Below the pieces are notes generated by a model. The model did no database searches. It was not told where the DNA came from and saw only the letters and a program-made list of their open reading frames with translations. A stretch of 64,000 nt of DNA, from contig JACDOX010000051.1 of NCBI GenBank assembly GCA_014549065.1, positions 4,614,673-4,678,672 of the forward strand. Direction: 5' to 3'. Each line of letters opens with the position of its first letter. Positions within the stretch are counted from its first letter, which is position 1. The DNA is from Cardinalis cardinalis. Its lineage: Eukaryota; Chordata; Aves; Passeriformes; Cardinalidae. Of the stretch, positions 55,127-64,000 are shown piece by piece. Both the position numbers and the translations under genes were made by a program.

Positions 55127-57989
55127 GTGGGTGCGGGGCCCGGGGGACGTGGCGGGCGGCGGGGCGGGGAGGGAGCGGCCGCGGGGCTCCCCCGACCCTC
55201 GGTGCTCCCGCAGTCCCGAGGTTGCCCGGACCTCCGGGGCTCTTTCAGCCCCCTGCGCTCCCCAATCTCCCGGGGCTCCTCCAGCCCTCGAGGCTCTCCC
55301 AGATCCCCGGGGCTTCTCCAGGCTCTGGGGCTCCCCCAAAGCCCCCGACTCTCCCAGTCCTCGAGGCTCCCCCAGCCCCTAGAATTTCCCCTCTCCTCGA
55401 TGCTCCCCGAGTTCCCCAGAGCTCCCCCAGCCTTCCGGAGCTTCCCCAGCCCCCCAAGGTCCCCCAGATCCTGCAACTCCCCCAAACCCCAAGGTCCCCC
55501 AGATCCTGCAGCTCCCCCAAACTCCAAGGCTCCCCCAGTCTCCCAAGGGCTTCCCCAGTCCTGAACTCCCCCAAAACCCAAGCTATTCCCAACCCCCATG
55601 GCTCAAACACAGAAGGGCAGCATGTATGAGACTCTCCTTCCCCCCTGCCTGCACACTTCCCCAAAGCACCCNGGGCCTTTAGGAAATAAAACCCAAGAAA
55701 ATGGCAATTACACTGAAAAAACCCTAATTGGAGCCTCCATCCAAAGTTCCTTCCTGGGTGAAAGATCCCAAGAGGATTTTAGCTTCACAGTGGCAGGGGG
55801 CACAGGGTGGTTCTGAATAGAAGGAAATTTGGGTTGCAGGTAACAAATGCACAATTGTTTTACTTTTCTTTTTAAAGGACAGTAAAAAGCACGTGCTAGA
55901 GGAGGAAATTAGGACCCATCTGGTGCCAAAGGTTGAAGGCAGTGATTGGTTACAGGCAAACAGTGTTTTTGTTGACCCAGTGTTGCTCACAAGTAGTGNA
56001 GATATTGCTGGGGCCCCATTGGAGGGGAGGGATGAAAAAACAGCACTAATGGCCCTTAAATTTCTGTTTTGCTTTTATTTTTATTATGTTGAGGACCAGA
56101 AGCCCTGTAGATGCAAGAGGAATAGGATGGGGAAGCACTGAAAACCTCACAGATTTAAGTCAGGACAGCGAGTAGCTGGATGCAGGAGATTTGCTTCTCC
56201 TTGGGTCCCCTGGACAGGCTGAGTAAGTCCAGCAGAGGCCATGGAGATGGCCATTTATGCTGACTCAATAGCCACACATCTCCAAAGGCCCCTCAGGATT
56301 ATGCTGTGGGGGACAGCACAAGGACACTGTAGGGAGGAGTACCAAGAGNTGTCAGTTTTGCTGAGGATCCCTTAGTGGTGTGTGTATGTGCCTTTTGACT
56401 TGGGAGGCTTTGAACCTGCCCAAGGAAAAAGGCAGGTGTGGAGTGCTCATGGTGCATTTCCAGCTGTGCTCACCCTGACCCCTGGACTGCCTCTTTTCTC
56501 TCCAGAAACACGAGTTCTTCGTTGACATGACCTGTGAGGGCTGTTCCAATGCAGTCACCCGTGTCCTGCACAGGCTGGGAGGTGAGTCAGTGCTGGCTGT
56601 GGGACAGCCAGCTCCAGGGCAGTGCCCTGAGGTCCTCCATCCTCAAGGATAACGCTGTGGGTAAAATTTGAAAGTTGGAAACTTCTTGCTCTGCTCTGAG
56701 GCTGCTCCTTAGCTGGTGACAAGTCACTGGTGGTTTGCAGATCTGTGACCCTTGGAGACGTGTCAAGGGAGGGAGGAGGTGCCACGGCTGCAGGTGGCTC
56801 TGAGTCACCAGGGCCTCACCCTGAGCCCTGGGGAAGGACACTGGTGAACCCCTGCTCAGGCTGCCAGAGGGAAGGGAGGTGAATGTCCTGCCTGGCCTTG
56901 TTTCCAAGGAGGCCTGGGGTGTCCGTGGTGCTTCCCCAGATGTGTCATCAGCAATCACGGGGAAGAGCTGCTGAGCACAGCCTTTGGTGCTTGTCTGTGT
57001 AGCCTATTTTTAACATCACCTGGAAAATTATAAAAATTATAACCCATGTCTTCTGTTTGCTGGCATTTCCAAGAGAGAAGGATCTGGCCTGCACTCGTCA
57101 GTTGAGAGGACTTGCTCCCCTCAGAGGGAGAACAGCTTCCAGCCACCAAGGCAAAGGCCTTACAACTTCTTCTAGACCCCATTACAAGGCTCTGACAATT
57201 CCATTTTCTCTGTGTGTGGTTGTCAGCATCTCCATCACTCTTCAGCAGGCTGGCCAGTGTCAGCCTCNGTGATGATGAGGCATAGCTCTCAAAGCTGATA
57301 CATACCTACAGGTTTTGTGAAATACATAACTGGATGGAGACTGCATGTCCAGTTCCTCTTACTGGGATGAGAGTGGTTCACCTTTATTAGGCACTGGGAA
57401 ATCCACATGGTAAAATATCTTTTCTCTCCTTTTACTTCCAGCTGGTAGGTGGTACTGCTGGTTTAGGCATCTTGTCCTGAGCCTTTCCTAACCCTATTCA
57501 CACTAAGCCAGAGCACAGACTGAGCTGGATGAAAATTTTAGTGGTTGGTTTGAACTCAGCTAACCCAGATTCCTACATGAGTGATTGTGTTGATCCAAGG
57601 TGGGGTGAGCAGATTAAAGCAGTTGAGAGACTGTGGTACCTGATGTGGAGCTGAAGCAGATTGAACTTCCTTCATACCATGGCTGGCAGGACAGCAGGTT
57701 GGTTTTGCTGGTTGATGGTGGTGTCAGAGTGTGCTGGCAGGAGATAAATGTCCATTTGTCTGATGCCTTGGGAAGCACAGATGTGTGAAGGTGAGCTTCC
57801 CCTGTGCTTACACCATTTGGCTGCTTCTAACTCTGCAAAATGTTTTTCCTCATAGGTGTCAACTTTGATATTGACCTGCCCAACAAGAAGGTGTACATTG
57901 ACTCCGAGCACAACGTTGACACCCTCTTGGAAACCCTCAAGAAGACTGGAAAGAATGCTTCCTACCTTGGGGAGAAGTCTGCACAGTAG
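55121..57989 (+). CDS. ATOX1: Copper chaperone ATOX1, complete
   Basis: Small cytosolic metallochaperone that carries Cu(I) to the copper-transporting ATPases ATP7A and ATP7B at the trans-Golgi. Coding segments 55121-55126, 56506-56581 and 57856-57989 join in frame to 71 codons plus TAG. It begins MPKHEFFVDMTCEGCSNAVT, with the Cu(I)-binding MTCxxC motif at Cys12 and Cys15, and continues through DIDLPNKKVYIDSEHNVDT to the lysine-rich LKKTGKNASYLGEKSAQ. The fold is one heavy-metal-associated domain. The protein is three residues longer at the C-terminus than the 68-residue human one, and Glu stands at the first x of MTCxxC where human has Gly. The first exon codes only Met-Pro and relies on the gtgggt donor. 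It is head to head with G3BP1, as in mammals. Confidence 0.97.
55127..56505 (+). other. ATOX1 intron 1
   Basis: A 1.4-kb intron. Its first 470 bp are a C-rich, G-poor tandemly repetitive stretch (listed separately). The remainder is ordinary. Confidence 0.85.
55211..55590 (+). repeat. C-rich minisatellite in ATOX1 intron 1
   Basis: A strongly strand-asymmetric run of degenerate units around ctcccccag. The clearest part is a 35-bp period: ccccaaggtcccccagatcc begins at 55452 and again at 55487. The opposite strand is G-rich and could form quadruplexes. Confidence 0.8.
56506..56581 (+). CDS. ATOX1: ATOX1 exon 2 (76 nt), metal-binding motif
   Basis: Acceptor ttctctccag, donor gtgagt. It encodes KHEFFVDMTCEGCSNAVTRV then LHRLG and a split Gly codon. 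It carries both copper-ligand cysteines. Confidence 0.97.
56582..57855 (+). other. ATOX1 intron 2
   Basis: A 1.3-kb intron with no recognisable embedded feature. Confidence 0.8.
57856..57989 (+). CDS. ATOX1: ATOX1 exon 3 coding part (134 nt)
   Basis: Acceptor ttcctcatag. It encodes VNFDIDLPNKKVYIDSEHNV then DTLLETLKKTGKNASYLGEK and SAQ, ending in TAG at 57987-57989. The KKTGK segment contains the lysine that lies near the metal site in the fold. Confidence 0.97.
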
Positions 57990-58690
57990 CCCCTTGCCTG
58001 GTGTGAGGAGCTAGGTATATACCAGCTGTCCTCAGTGTGGAAGAGAGACATCTGAGCTTTTTCCAGCTCTCCCAGTAAAACAGCATCTTCCTGGAACACA
58101 CACATTTAAAAAGACCTGCAAGTCCAGCTTCAGCAAACCCCTCATGTCAGAGAAGCAGCTGGAGCACACACAGGGACCCCTTAGCTGTTCTGCACAGCCT
58201 GTGTGATGCCAGCCTTGGCTGTGGTGGAGAGGTAGAACACAGCCTCTGTGCCATTCCCCGATGAACCCAGAGTGTGCCAGAGCATATTGTGAATGAAAAC
58301 AAATCCCAAACACAGAGAGAGTGGTGGGAGGGTGATGGGACACAAAGAGCCCTTTGGATGTGAGATGCTGTGGGTTGGCTCTTAGCACAAGGACCTCCAA
58401 CACCTGATTCTCCTGATAAGGCTTTTAATCCTCCACTACACTTAAGGATGGAAAAACAGCAGCTCCCTGCTACTCTTCTGGATGTAAAATGCTGGTTTTC
58501 AGAATAGATCCCAGTACACACATTCCCTGGCCAACTGTCTATTCCAATGACAACCTGATGGTTGCAGCCTGTCAATTTTCCCAGAATTCCAGCATTATGA
58601 AGACATGTACAAAACTCTGCTGACTGTAAAATATATTGGCGCACAAGGTTCAGTTTCAGTGAAAAGAATAAAGTGGGAGAGAACTGCCTA
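57990..58690 (+). other. ATOX1: ATOX1 3' UTR
   Basis: Noncoding sequence from the TAG to just beyond a consensus AATAAA at 58667-58672 (aaaagaataaagtggg). The length of about 700 nt is inferred from that signal only. Confidence 0.6.
58667..58672 (+). terminator. Candidate ATOX1 poly(A) signal
   Basis: The first clear consensus AATAAA downstream of the ATOX1 stop codon. Confidence 0.55.
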
Positions 58691-59680
58691 CTCACTGCAT
58701 GTATCATTCTTTATTGTGCAAAATTATTACATGGCATCTCCTAAGAATTTGTTTCTGTCAGTGCAGCTTTCTGATCCAGTGACTTTTTTTTTAATGGTCT
58801 AGTTGGATTGTCACAAATGCCCAGCACAGATGCACTGAAACCAGTTCATGCTGATTTAATTCCCAGTCAGTAAATTAAATCAGGGATTTATACCAGCAGG
58901 AATTAAATTGATACCAAAAAGAGCTGAGCTGATAGTGATGTGTGTGCAATAGATTTGCATTGCTTAATAGGCTGACAACAGATTTAAAATCTGCAGTTTG
59001 TATCATTTGAGCAAGCTCTCCATGCTTCTTAGAAATTGTTTAAAATCATAGCTGTCATCAAATAACAACCCCACTTAACAGAGGGAGGCTGATCTGAATT
59101 GATCAGTGCCTTAAATAGTTTTCAGTGTATTTCAGTTTCCTGGTATTGACTGGAAGGGCTGTTACAGCTTGCAGAGACTTGTGGACTATGTGTCTGCAGA
59201 ATTTAACTATTACAGCAAAGTCAGTCTCAAATAAGGGGGGTGTGTCTCTTTTCCTGGCCCAGTTTTCCCATTTCTTTCCTTATATGACATCAAGGCAGCT
59301 GGTGAGTCAGTTCAGCTGGCCAGCGTGGCAGAACATTTCTCTGGATGTCTTTGTTTTCCTGTTGCATTTTAGCTGAAGCTCTTTGACTTATCCAAGGATC
59401 TTAAGACCCAAAACAAAGGAGAGCAGGGGGCTAGACTGCCCTTGCAAGATCACTACAGCAGTCAGGCTGAAAATCCACTAAATTTAAATTTTGCACAGCA
59501 CATAGGGAAGGTTTTTGGGGGCCCATCTGTTAAAGGAGGGAGGGAAGTTGCAAATCCTTGGCTCTGCTGGATAGATTTCCTTTGGCCCTCTTCCTGCTTG
59601 ACCGGCAGATTATCACCAGATGTCCGAGAGATAAGTAGAGGGCTATGACCCACAGAGGGGATGGAAGGCGGGACTCCCTT
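58691..59680. other. Intergenic DNA downstream of ATOX1
   Basis: No gene or recognisable repeat. The composition is AT-rich until about 59400, then mixed. Confidence 0.65.
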
Positions 59681-59682
59681 TT

Positions 59683-59699
59683 GGGGGGGGAGGGGGGGG
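59683..59699 (+). repeat. G-run (G8 A G8)
   Basis: Two runs of eight Gs separated by one A, seen directly. It lies about 50 bp upstream of a TATA-like site. Confidence 0.9.
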
Positions 59700-59750
59700 T
59701 TTGAGTTGGCTCTGGAGATGAGGGTAGCCAAGAAGTGGCCCCTTAGGCCC

Positions 59751-59758
59751 CATAAAAG
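59751..59758 (+). promoter_or_regulatory. TATA-like element upstream of the exon-like block array
   Basis: cataaaag in ggccccataaaagcaaag. A plus-strand start near 59780 followed by a donor-like gcag|gtagag at 60117/60118 would make a first exon for the blocks starting at 60547. This is a candidate promoter, possibly LTR-derived. Confidence 0.3.
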
Positions 59759-60546
59759 CAAAGTCTCACTATTGATCACAGTGCTGATGTGCACAGGGCA
59801 GAGCAGTCCCGGTGTGTATGGTGTCACTTGTCTATCGTGCATTCTGTGTTGTTTGGGTATCTCATGTATTTTATCTTAGCCCTTTGTGAGGCCTGTCAGA
59901 AACCTTGGCACCAGTCTTAGCATCTGTGCTCTCAGCGTTCTTGCCCTGGCACCCAGGCCATAGAACTTTTGACTTGGGAGCTCAGACAGGCATCAGACTC
60001 TCATCTCTTTTTAGAAGCATTCAGTCAGATGTCTTTTCAGGTCTTGTTCTGAGCTGTATGGACAGCCTTGCCAGGATCCATTACGGCGGACTAGGACTTG
60101 AAAGAATGTGAGGGCAGGTAGAGGCTTCTGACTGTAGGATTCTCAAGCATCCATCTTTGCAGTTCTTGGAAGAAATCATCCAGTTAGCATCTTCTTCCTC
60201 CAGGCTTCTCTGAGCCTCATCAGCTCCCCATCAGTCTCACCTCGGTCATCTCCTTTTGCATTCTCTCAGTCTTCGCAGCCATTTTCCTTGCCAAGAGTTT
60301 TCTGTTCCTGTTGTGTCCCCGTTGTCTGTCACGTCCTGTCCTGTGTCANGGGTGTCAGCACACATTTGTGCNNGGGCNNNTCTGCCCTGCCGCATAGCCT
60401 GGCGCAATANGAGAAATCCCGGGGACTTGAAGTTTGTAATGTGGGGTGTAGTTGGACTCTAGATGGGATTTGTAGATGGACACAGGATATCTGGAGCTCT
60501 TAAGTTATCCTGCAGCTCTTTAACTTTTGTCCTAGCTTTCTTTCAG

Positions 60547-61214
60547 ATGCAGAAGGATAAAATCCAGGGCAGAGCACCCCATCCTGGGTGAGGGGATTCC
60601 CCCGATCAGGTCAGTCACTGTTTGTCTCTGCAGAGGAAGCATAAATGGTGGCTGTTACAGCACTGTTCTTTGTCTCTCTTTTTAGTAAGTCAAGGCCGAG
60701 AGCAGCAGTCAAGGCCGAGTGGGCAAGGTGAGCATTGAGTAGCGTACAGAAGCAGTTGTTATTGCTGAGGTCTCAGTTTCTGGTGCAGTTCTAAGCATCT
60801 CCTCTTGTTTTTTTTCTTTTAGGTGGTCCACTTGCAATCTATCCTAGCCGAGCATGCCCGTGCCAGGTGGGTGCAAGCTTAAGGTATCGGTGTGGCATAC
60901 TTGTCAGATTAGGGAGGTTGTGTTTTCACAGTATCTAAGCATGCTTTTCTGCTTTGTGTCCTTGCAGGNGCTGTCACTGCCCTAGGCATGCCAAGGAACA
61001 GAGAAGGGCAGGTGAGTCAGTGTTTAGGNAGGCTGACTCATAGGTGAGCGTTATGCAGCAGCATGCTAAGCNTGTACCTTTTNTTTTTGCAGGTATCTTC
61101 TGGGCAGCCTCTGGAGTCAAATCAAGATTTGAGGTGANCTGGGCCAGTGGTATGGAGGACTCCCNGGGATTACTGCTTTTGAGNGCAGTAGTCANGTTTT
61201 CTGTTTTGCNTTAG
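60547..61214 (+). other. Array of five exon-like blocks with short intron-like spacers (possible noncoding transcript)
   Basis: Five successive blocks, each preceded by a pyrimidine-rich tract ending in AG and followed by a donor-like GT: 60547-60587 (41 nt), 60686-60727 (42), 60823-60866 (44), 60968-61011 (44), 61093-61133 (41). A sixth acceptor opens at 61215. The spacers are 98, 95, 101, 81 and 81 nt. Three spacers carry ctaagc about 20-35 nt before the AG, in branch-point position. One frame stays open through the first three blocks (after position 1) and stops in the fourth, so a long protein is unlikely. The second block has an internal 13-bp direct repeat (agtcaaggccgag at 60688 and 60707). 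I do not recognise the sequence. Confidence 0.4.
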
Positions 61215-61516
61215 GTACCCTGAGGAGGCTTGTAGCCAAAGCTTGGAAACAGCAGCACCGAAGCACACACGGAGGACATCTCAACGTCCACATCCGACTG
61301 AGGATGAATTTTGTCCGCTGCTCTTCCAAAAACTAAGTGTCGGGGCCAATGGTTGGGAGAAGGGGAAAAACCTTTACTATCANAGGAGGCAATCTGATGT
61401 CAGCTTAGCGGAGAGGTCTGTAGTGGGGCAGGCTGTCTGGGAGTAAAGGGAGAGGGTTTCCCCTCAGCCTCACCAGAGCCTTTGCNGGGCAGGGCAGTTC
61501 CGACCCATGTCCACAT

Positions 61517-61717
61517 TCACATGAACTTTGCGTCGTCCACCTTCCTCGACTCGACGTCATCACGGATCTTTCCCCTGAGGAGCTCGCCTTCAGGTCCAGA
61601 GCTATAGCCATGGTCACCCGGCAGTCTGCTTCCTTCTCTAGGCTTGCTGAGCCTCTCCAGCATCCTTTTAACAGCTTTGGCACTAGCTTCTTTTAACGAG
61701 TTACATTTCATCATCAC
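61517..61717 (-). other. Minus-strand open frame of unknown origin
   Basis: About 66 codons beginning at a GTG, with protein-like composition: SLKEASAKAVKRMLERLSKP, then a Gly/Ser/Pro stretch, ending DDVESRKVDDAKFM and a stop. The first part would form an amphipathic basic helix. An in-frame stop lies just upstream. I do not recognise a family. It could be an old mobile-element remnant or chance. Confidence 0.2.
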
Positions 61718-61833
61718 GTGCTATCNTCATAGGGCTTCCTTTCCTTTGGCATCATCAGCTTCTGGCTCATCTTGCGCTAGGAATCTCGGGTCCCTAAGGG
61801 GAAAGTGCCAGGCAGTTGCTGCTTGTCTCTGTG

Positions 61834-61893
61834 TTATGTCATCTGTGTCTATGTTAGGTTGTCCNNGTCTGTGTTATGTAGTCTGTGTCCATT
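61834..61893 (+). repeat. Short imperfect tandem duplication
   Basis: gtctctgtgttatgtcatct and gtctgtgttatgtagtctgt follow each other with two N bases between. It is a small degenerate repeat upstream of the 120-bp array. Confidence 0.6.
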
Positions 61894-62240
61894 GTCTTCC
61901 ACGTCATAGGCCTTTGCTACGTCTCGATGCTTTATCGGCACTATTCTGTGCCATATCGCCCGTATTCTACTCACGTTCCTTTCCGGATAACCCTTATTCC
62001 NGCATCTTTACATTTTTACTCTTTGAGGCAGAAAGAATTACACAAGATGTTCTCATCCNTCTTCCTTCTCACTACCAGCTTTGGTAGTGCCTTTTTTTTC
62101 CATGCCATTCTCTTGGACTTCTAGAGGGAGCATCTTACACCCTCCTCACGTGACTGCAGTAGTTCTATAGGTTCCATCTTCTCAATGGGTATAGGGCTCA
62201 AGAATTAATCTTCCAGAGAGTTATCTCAAGTCATGGCTTT

Positions 62241-62930
62241 TATTGTGTGTACCTACGTTGGCTTATATTGTATGTACCTATGCTGGCTTATACTGTATGT
62301 ACTTACATTGTGTGTACCTATGCTGGTTTATACTGTATGAACCTATATTGTGTGTACCCGTGTTGGCTTATACCATATGTACTTACATTGTGTGTACCTG
62401 TGCTGATTTATATTGTATGTACTTACATTGTGTGTACCTATGCTGGTTTATACTGTATGAACCTATATTGTGTGTACCCGTGTTGGCTTATACCATATGT
62501 ACTTACATTGTGTGTACCTGTGCTGATTTATATTGTATGTACTTACATTGTGTGTACCTATGCTGGTTTATACTGTATGAACCTATATTGTGTGTACCCG
62601 TGTTGGCTTATACCATATGTACTTACATTGTGTGTACCTGTGCTGATTTATATTGTATGTACTTACATTGTGTGTACCTATGCTGGTTTATACTGTATGA
62701 ACCTATATTGTGTGTACCCGTGTTGGCTTATACCATATGTACTTACATTGTGTGTACCTGTGCTGATTTATATTGTATGTACTTACATTGTGTGTACCTA
62801 TGCTGCCTTATACTGTATGTACTTATACTGTATGTGTGTTGCCTTATATTGTGTGTACTTACACTCTATGTACACTTGCACTGTAAGCATCGGCTTATAT
62901 TGTGTGTACTTATATTGTACCACTTATGAT
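62241..62930 (+). repeat. Higher-order minisatellite, 120-bp unit of three 40-mers
   Basis: Sequence built from variants of a 40-bp unit (ttatactgtatgtacttaca / ttgtgtgtacctatgctggt). Three distinct 40-mers form a 120-bp unit that repeats with no mismatch from about 62295 to 62805, about 4.3 copies. Degenerate single units flank both ends. Because 120 is divisible by three, reading frames remain open through the array; these are by-products of the period. Confidence 0.95.
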
Positions 62931-63093
62931 CGGAGCTGCCCTGCCCTGGCACGTAGTCACATTAGGTAGAACAGTTATAAAAACTACTGTTCATCTCTCT
63001 TTTACGGCATTTTGGGTAGAAAATTTATTGGTCCAGAGCGGGGACAAGTCCTAGCTTTCAGCCACTTGTTGACCACTTCCTGTTGTCTCACAG

Positions 63094-63187
63094 GTCCCTG
63101 AGGCTACCGATTTCCCCAGAATCTACCATTTGACGTCAAGGANCAGAAGCCTTAAGATGTGTGGAAGCACGTTCTTCAGCATCTCAA
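63094..63187 (+). other. Exon-like 94-nt block
   Basis: Preceded by tgttgtctcacag and followed by the strong donor gtaagg. One frame is open throughout (VPEATDFPRIYHLTSR, one N-containing codon, RSLKMCGSTFFSIS). The family is unknown. It may belong to the same unidentified unit as the blocks near 60.5-61.2 kb. Confidence 0.25.
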
Positions 63188-63194
63188 GTAAGGG

Positions 63195-63285
63195 CCNCAG
63201 TGAGCATGTAAGGGGGAAGAGTGTGTGAGCATGTGTGAGAGCATGTGTCTGTCTGTGTCTGCATGTGTGAGCGCATGCTGACTGG
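63195..63285 (+). repeat. Degenerate gagcatgtgt-type simple repeat
   Basis: Recurrent gagcatgt / gtgtgag / ctgtctgtg motifs over about 90 bp. Confidence 0.6.
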
Positions 63286-63851
63286 ATTTAACCTTGTGTG
63301 TGTGACTTTAGCTTTTCAGGTTTTTCAACTCATTTTTAAATTTAGAATAAAAAATCCCCAGCCGGGTTTTTTTTTTCCCCCATCTAGGTTTTTTTTCCCT
63401 CAGTCCCGGTCAGTAGGCAAGGCGACATTCATCGCCAAAGTTTGGGGGCGGACCGTCCAGGGAGCGGGGTTTTCGTCAGGCAGGAGGATTTTTTGGAGGC
63501 TCCTGGGAACCACGTTCCCGAGGACCAATGGTTGCTGGGGTGTAATTTAGCAGTTGTGATGGGAGTGATGGTGAGTTTGTGTGTAATGNGCAGGGGGTGT
63601 TAATGGTAGATGANTGTTGTTTTTTGTGTGCTTTTGTTGTTTTGGGTTTCCTGTAGCAACAAACCAACATGTAATGAAAATAGAAAAAGGTTATCATCTT
63701 GTGTTAATATGTGGTTTGTGTTGTATTACTCTGTATTGCAGTATGAGCACAGGGTGAACTCTCTCCTCCTTGCTGTGACACCTGGGCTGGCAGGGATGAC
63801 ACAGTGACCTCGGCCAGCCGACGCTGCCTGTGCCATCACCTGGCATTGACG

Positions 63852-64000
63852 TGTTTGATGAAAATCCTTTCGCTGGGATTTTTCTCCTCAGAAGCCTAAA
63901 AACAGAAATGGANCCAATAACNATCTGCTGGCTGTGGAGTGTGGGCTGGAGATGGTTTAGCAACAGGGGCATCTTGGATTGGTCTCCTGTGCATTGTTTC
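63852..64000 (+). mobile_element. 5' part of an ERVL-type LTR, cut by the window end
   Basis: It starts tgtttgatgaaaatcctttc, then ggatttttctcctcagaagc, aacnatctgctggctgtgg, and tggattggtctcctgtgcat. This order matches the abundant passerine LTR I associate with the zebra finch ERVL group, with scattered substitutions. The rest lies beyond the window. Confidence 0.75.

Noticed and set aside
55121..55564. ATOX1 start codon reading through into intron 1 for 147 codons
   Set aside because: The frame is open only because of the C-rich repeat. Proper splicing at gtgggt gives the conserved 71-residue protein.
54499..55629. A 376-codon plus-strand open frame rich in Pro and Ser
   Set aside because: It runs through the ATOX1 promoter, first exon and the C-rich minisatellite. 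The repeat has few stop triplets in any frame, and open frames also occur on the opposite strand. No splice or domain evidence supports a protein.
60361..60420. tggcgcaata read as a retroviral primer-binding site
   Set aside because: It matches only six to eight bases, has no flanking LTR end or gag-like frame, and adjoins ambiguous bases.
61644..62087. A 147-codon plus-strand frame
   Set aside because: It has low-complexity hydrophobic content, no recognisable domain and several N codons, in an interval with repeats. It could be an element remnant but is not supported as a gene.
62243..62969. Two overlapping frames of 228 and 240 codons, rich in Cys and Tyr
   Set aside because: The 120-bp period is a multiple of three, so any stop-free frame stays open. 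The protein would be only the repeat translated.

Overview
This window is avian genomic DNA, most likely from a songbird. The basis is the vertebrate exon-intron structure, a CR1 retrotransposon end, LTRs of types I recognise from passerine genomes, and gene order. It holds one conserved synteny block, GLRA1 (+), G3BP1 (-), ATOX1 (+), with the same relative order and orientations as human chromosome 5q33. GLRA1 and G3BP1 converge tail to tail; G3BP1 and ATOX1 diverge head to head. Scattered single N bases mark unresolved positions.

Region by region: (1) 1-20187, glycine receptor alpha-1 subunit, exons 3-9 (395 codons plus stop). The signal peptide and first exons lie upstream of the window. 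The introns carry a diverged duplicated segment, an antisense solo-LTR-like element and a CR1 end. (2) 20188-34150, the GLRA1 3' UTR and the convergent intergenic DNA. (3) 34150-52930, complete G3BP1 on the minus strand: a noncoding first exon in a CpG island, 11 coding exons that join in frame to 465 codons, and a roughly 1.3-kb proximal 3' UTR. (4) 52930-55120, a GC-rich divergent promoter region with a cluster of CCAAT boxes. (5) 55121-58690, complete ATOX1 (71 aa), with a C-rich minisatellite in intron 1. (6) 59600-63850, unexplained intergenic DNA: a TATA-like site, a run of evenly spaced 41-44-nt exon-like blocks with 81-101-nt intron-like spacers, dense ambiguous bases, and a perfect 120-bp higher-order minisatellite. 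(7) 63852-64000, the start of an ERVL-type LTR.

The three genes are physically linked but I see no evidence of shared function: GLRA1 is a chloride channel subunit of inhibitory synapses, G3BP1 is the stress-granule nucleator, and ATOX1 is the cytosolic copper chaperone. The least explained part is the 60.5-63.2 kb interval.
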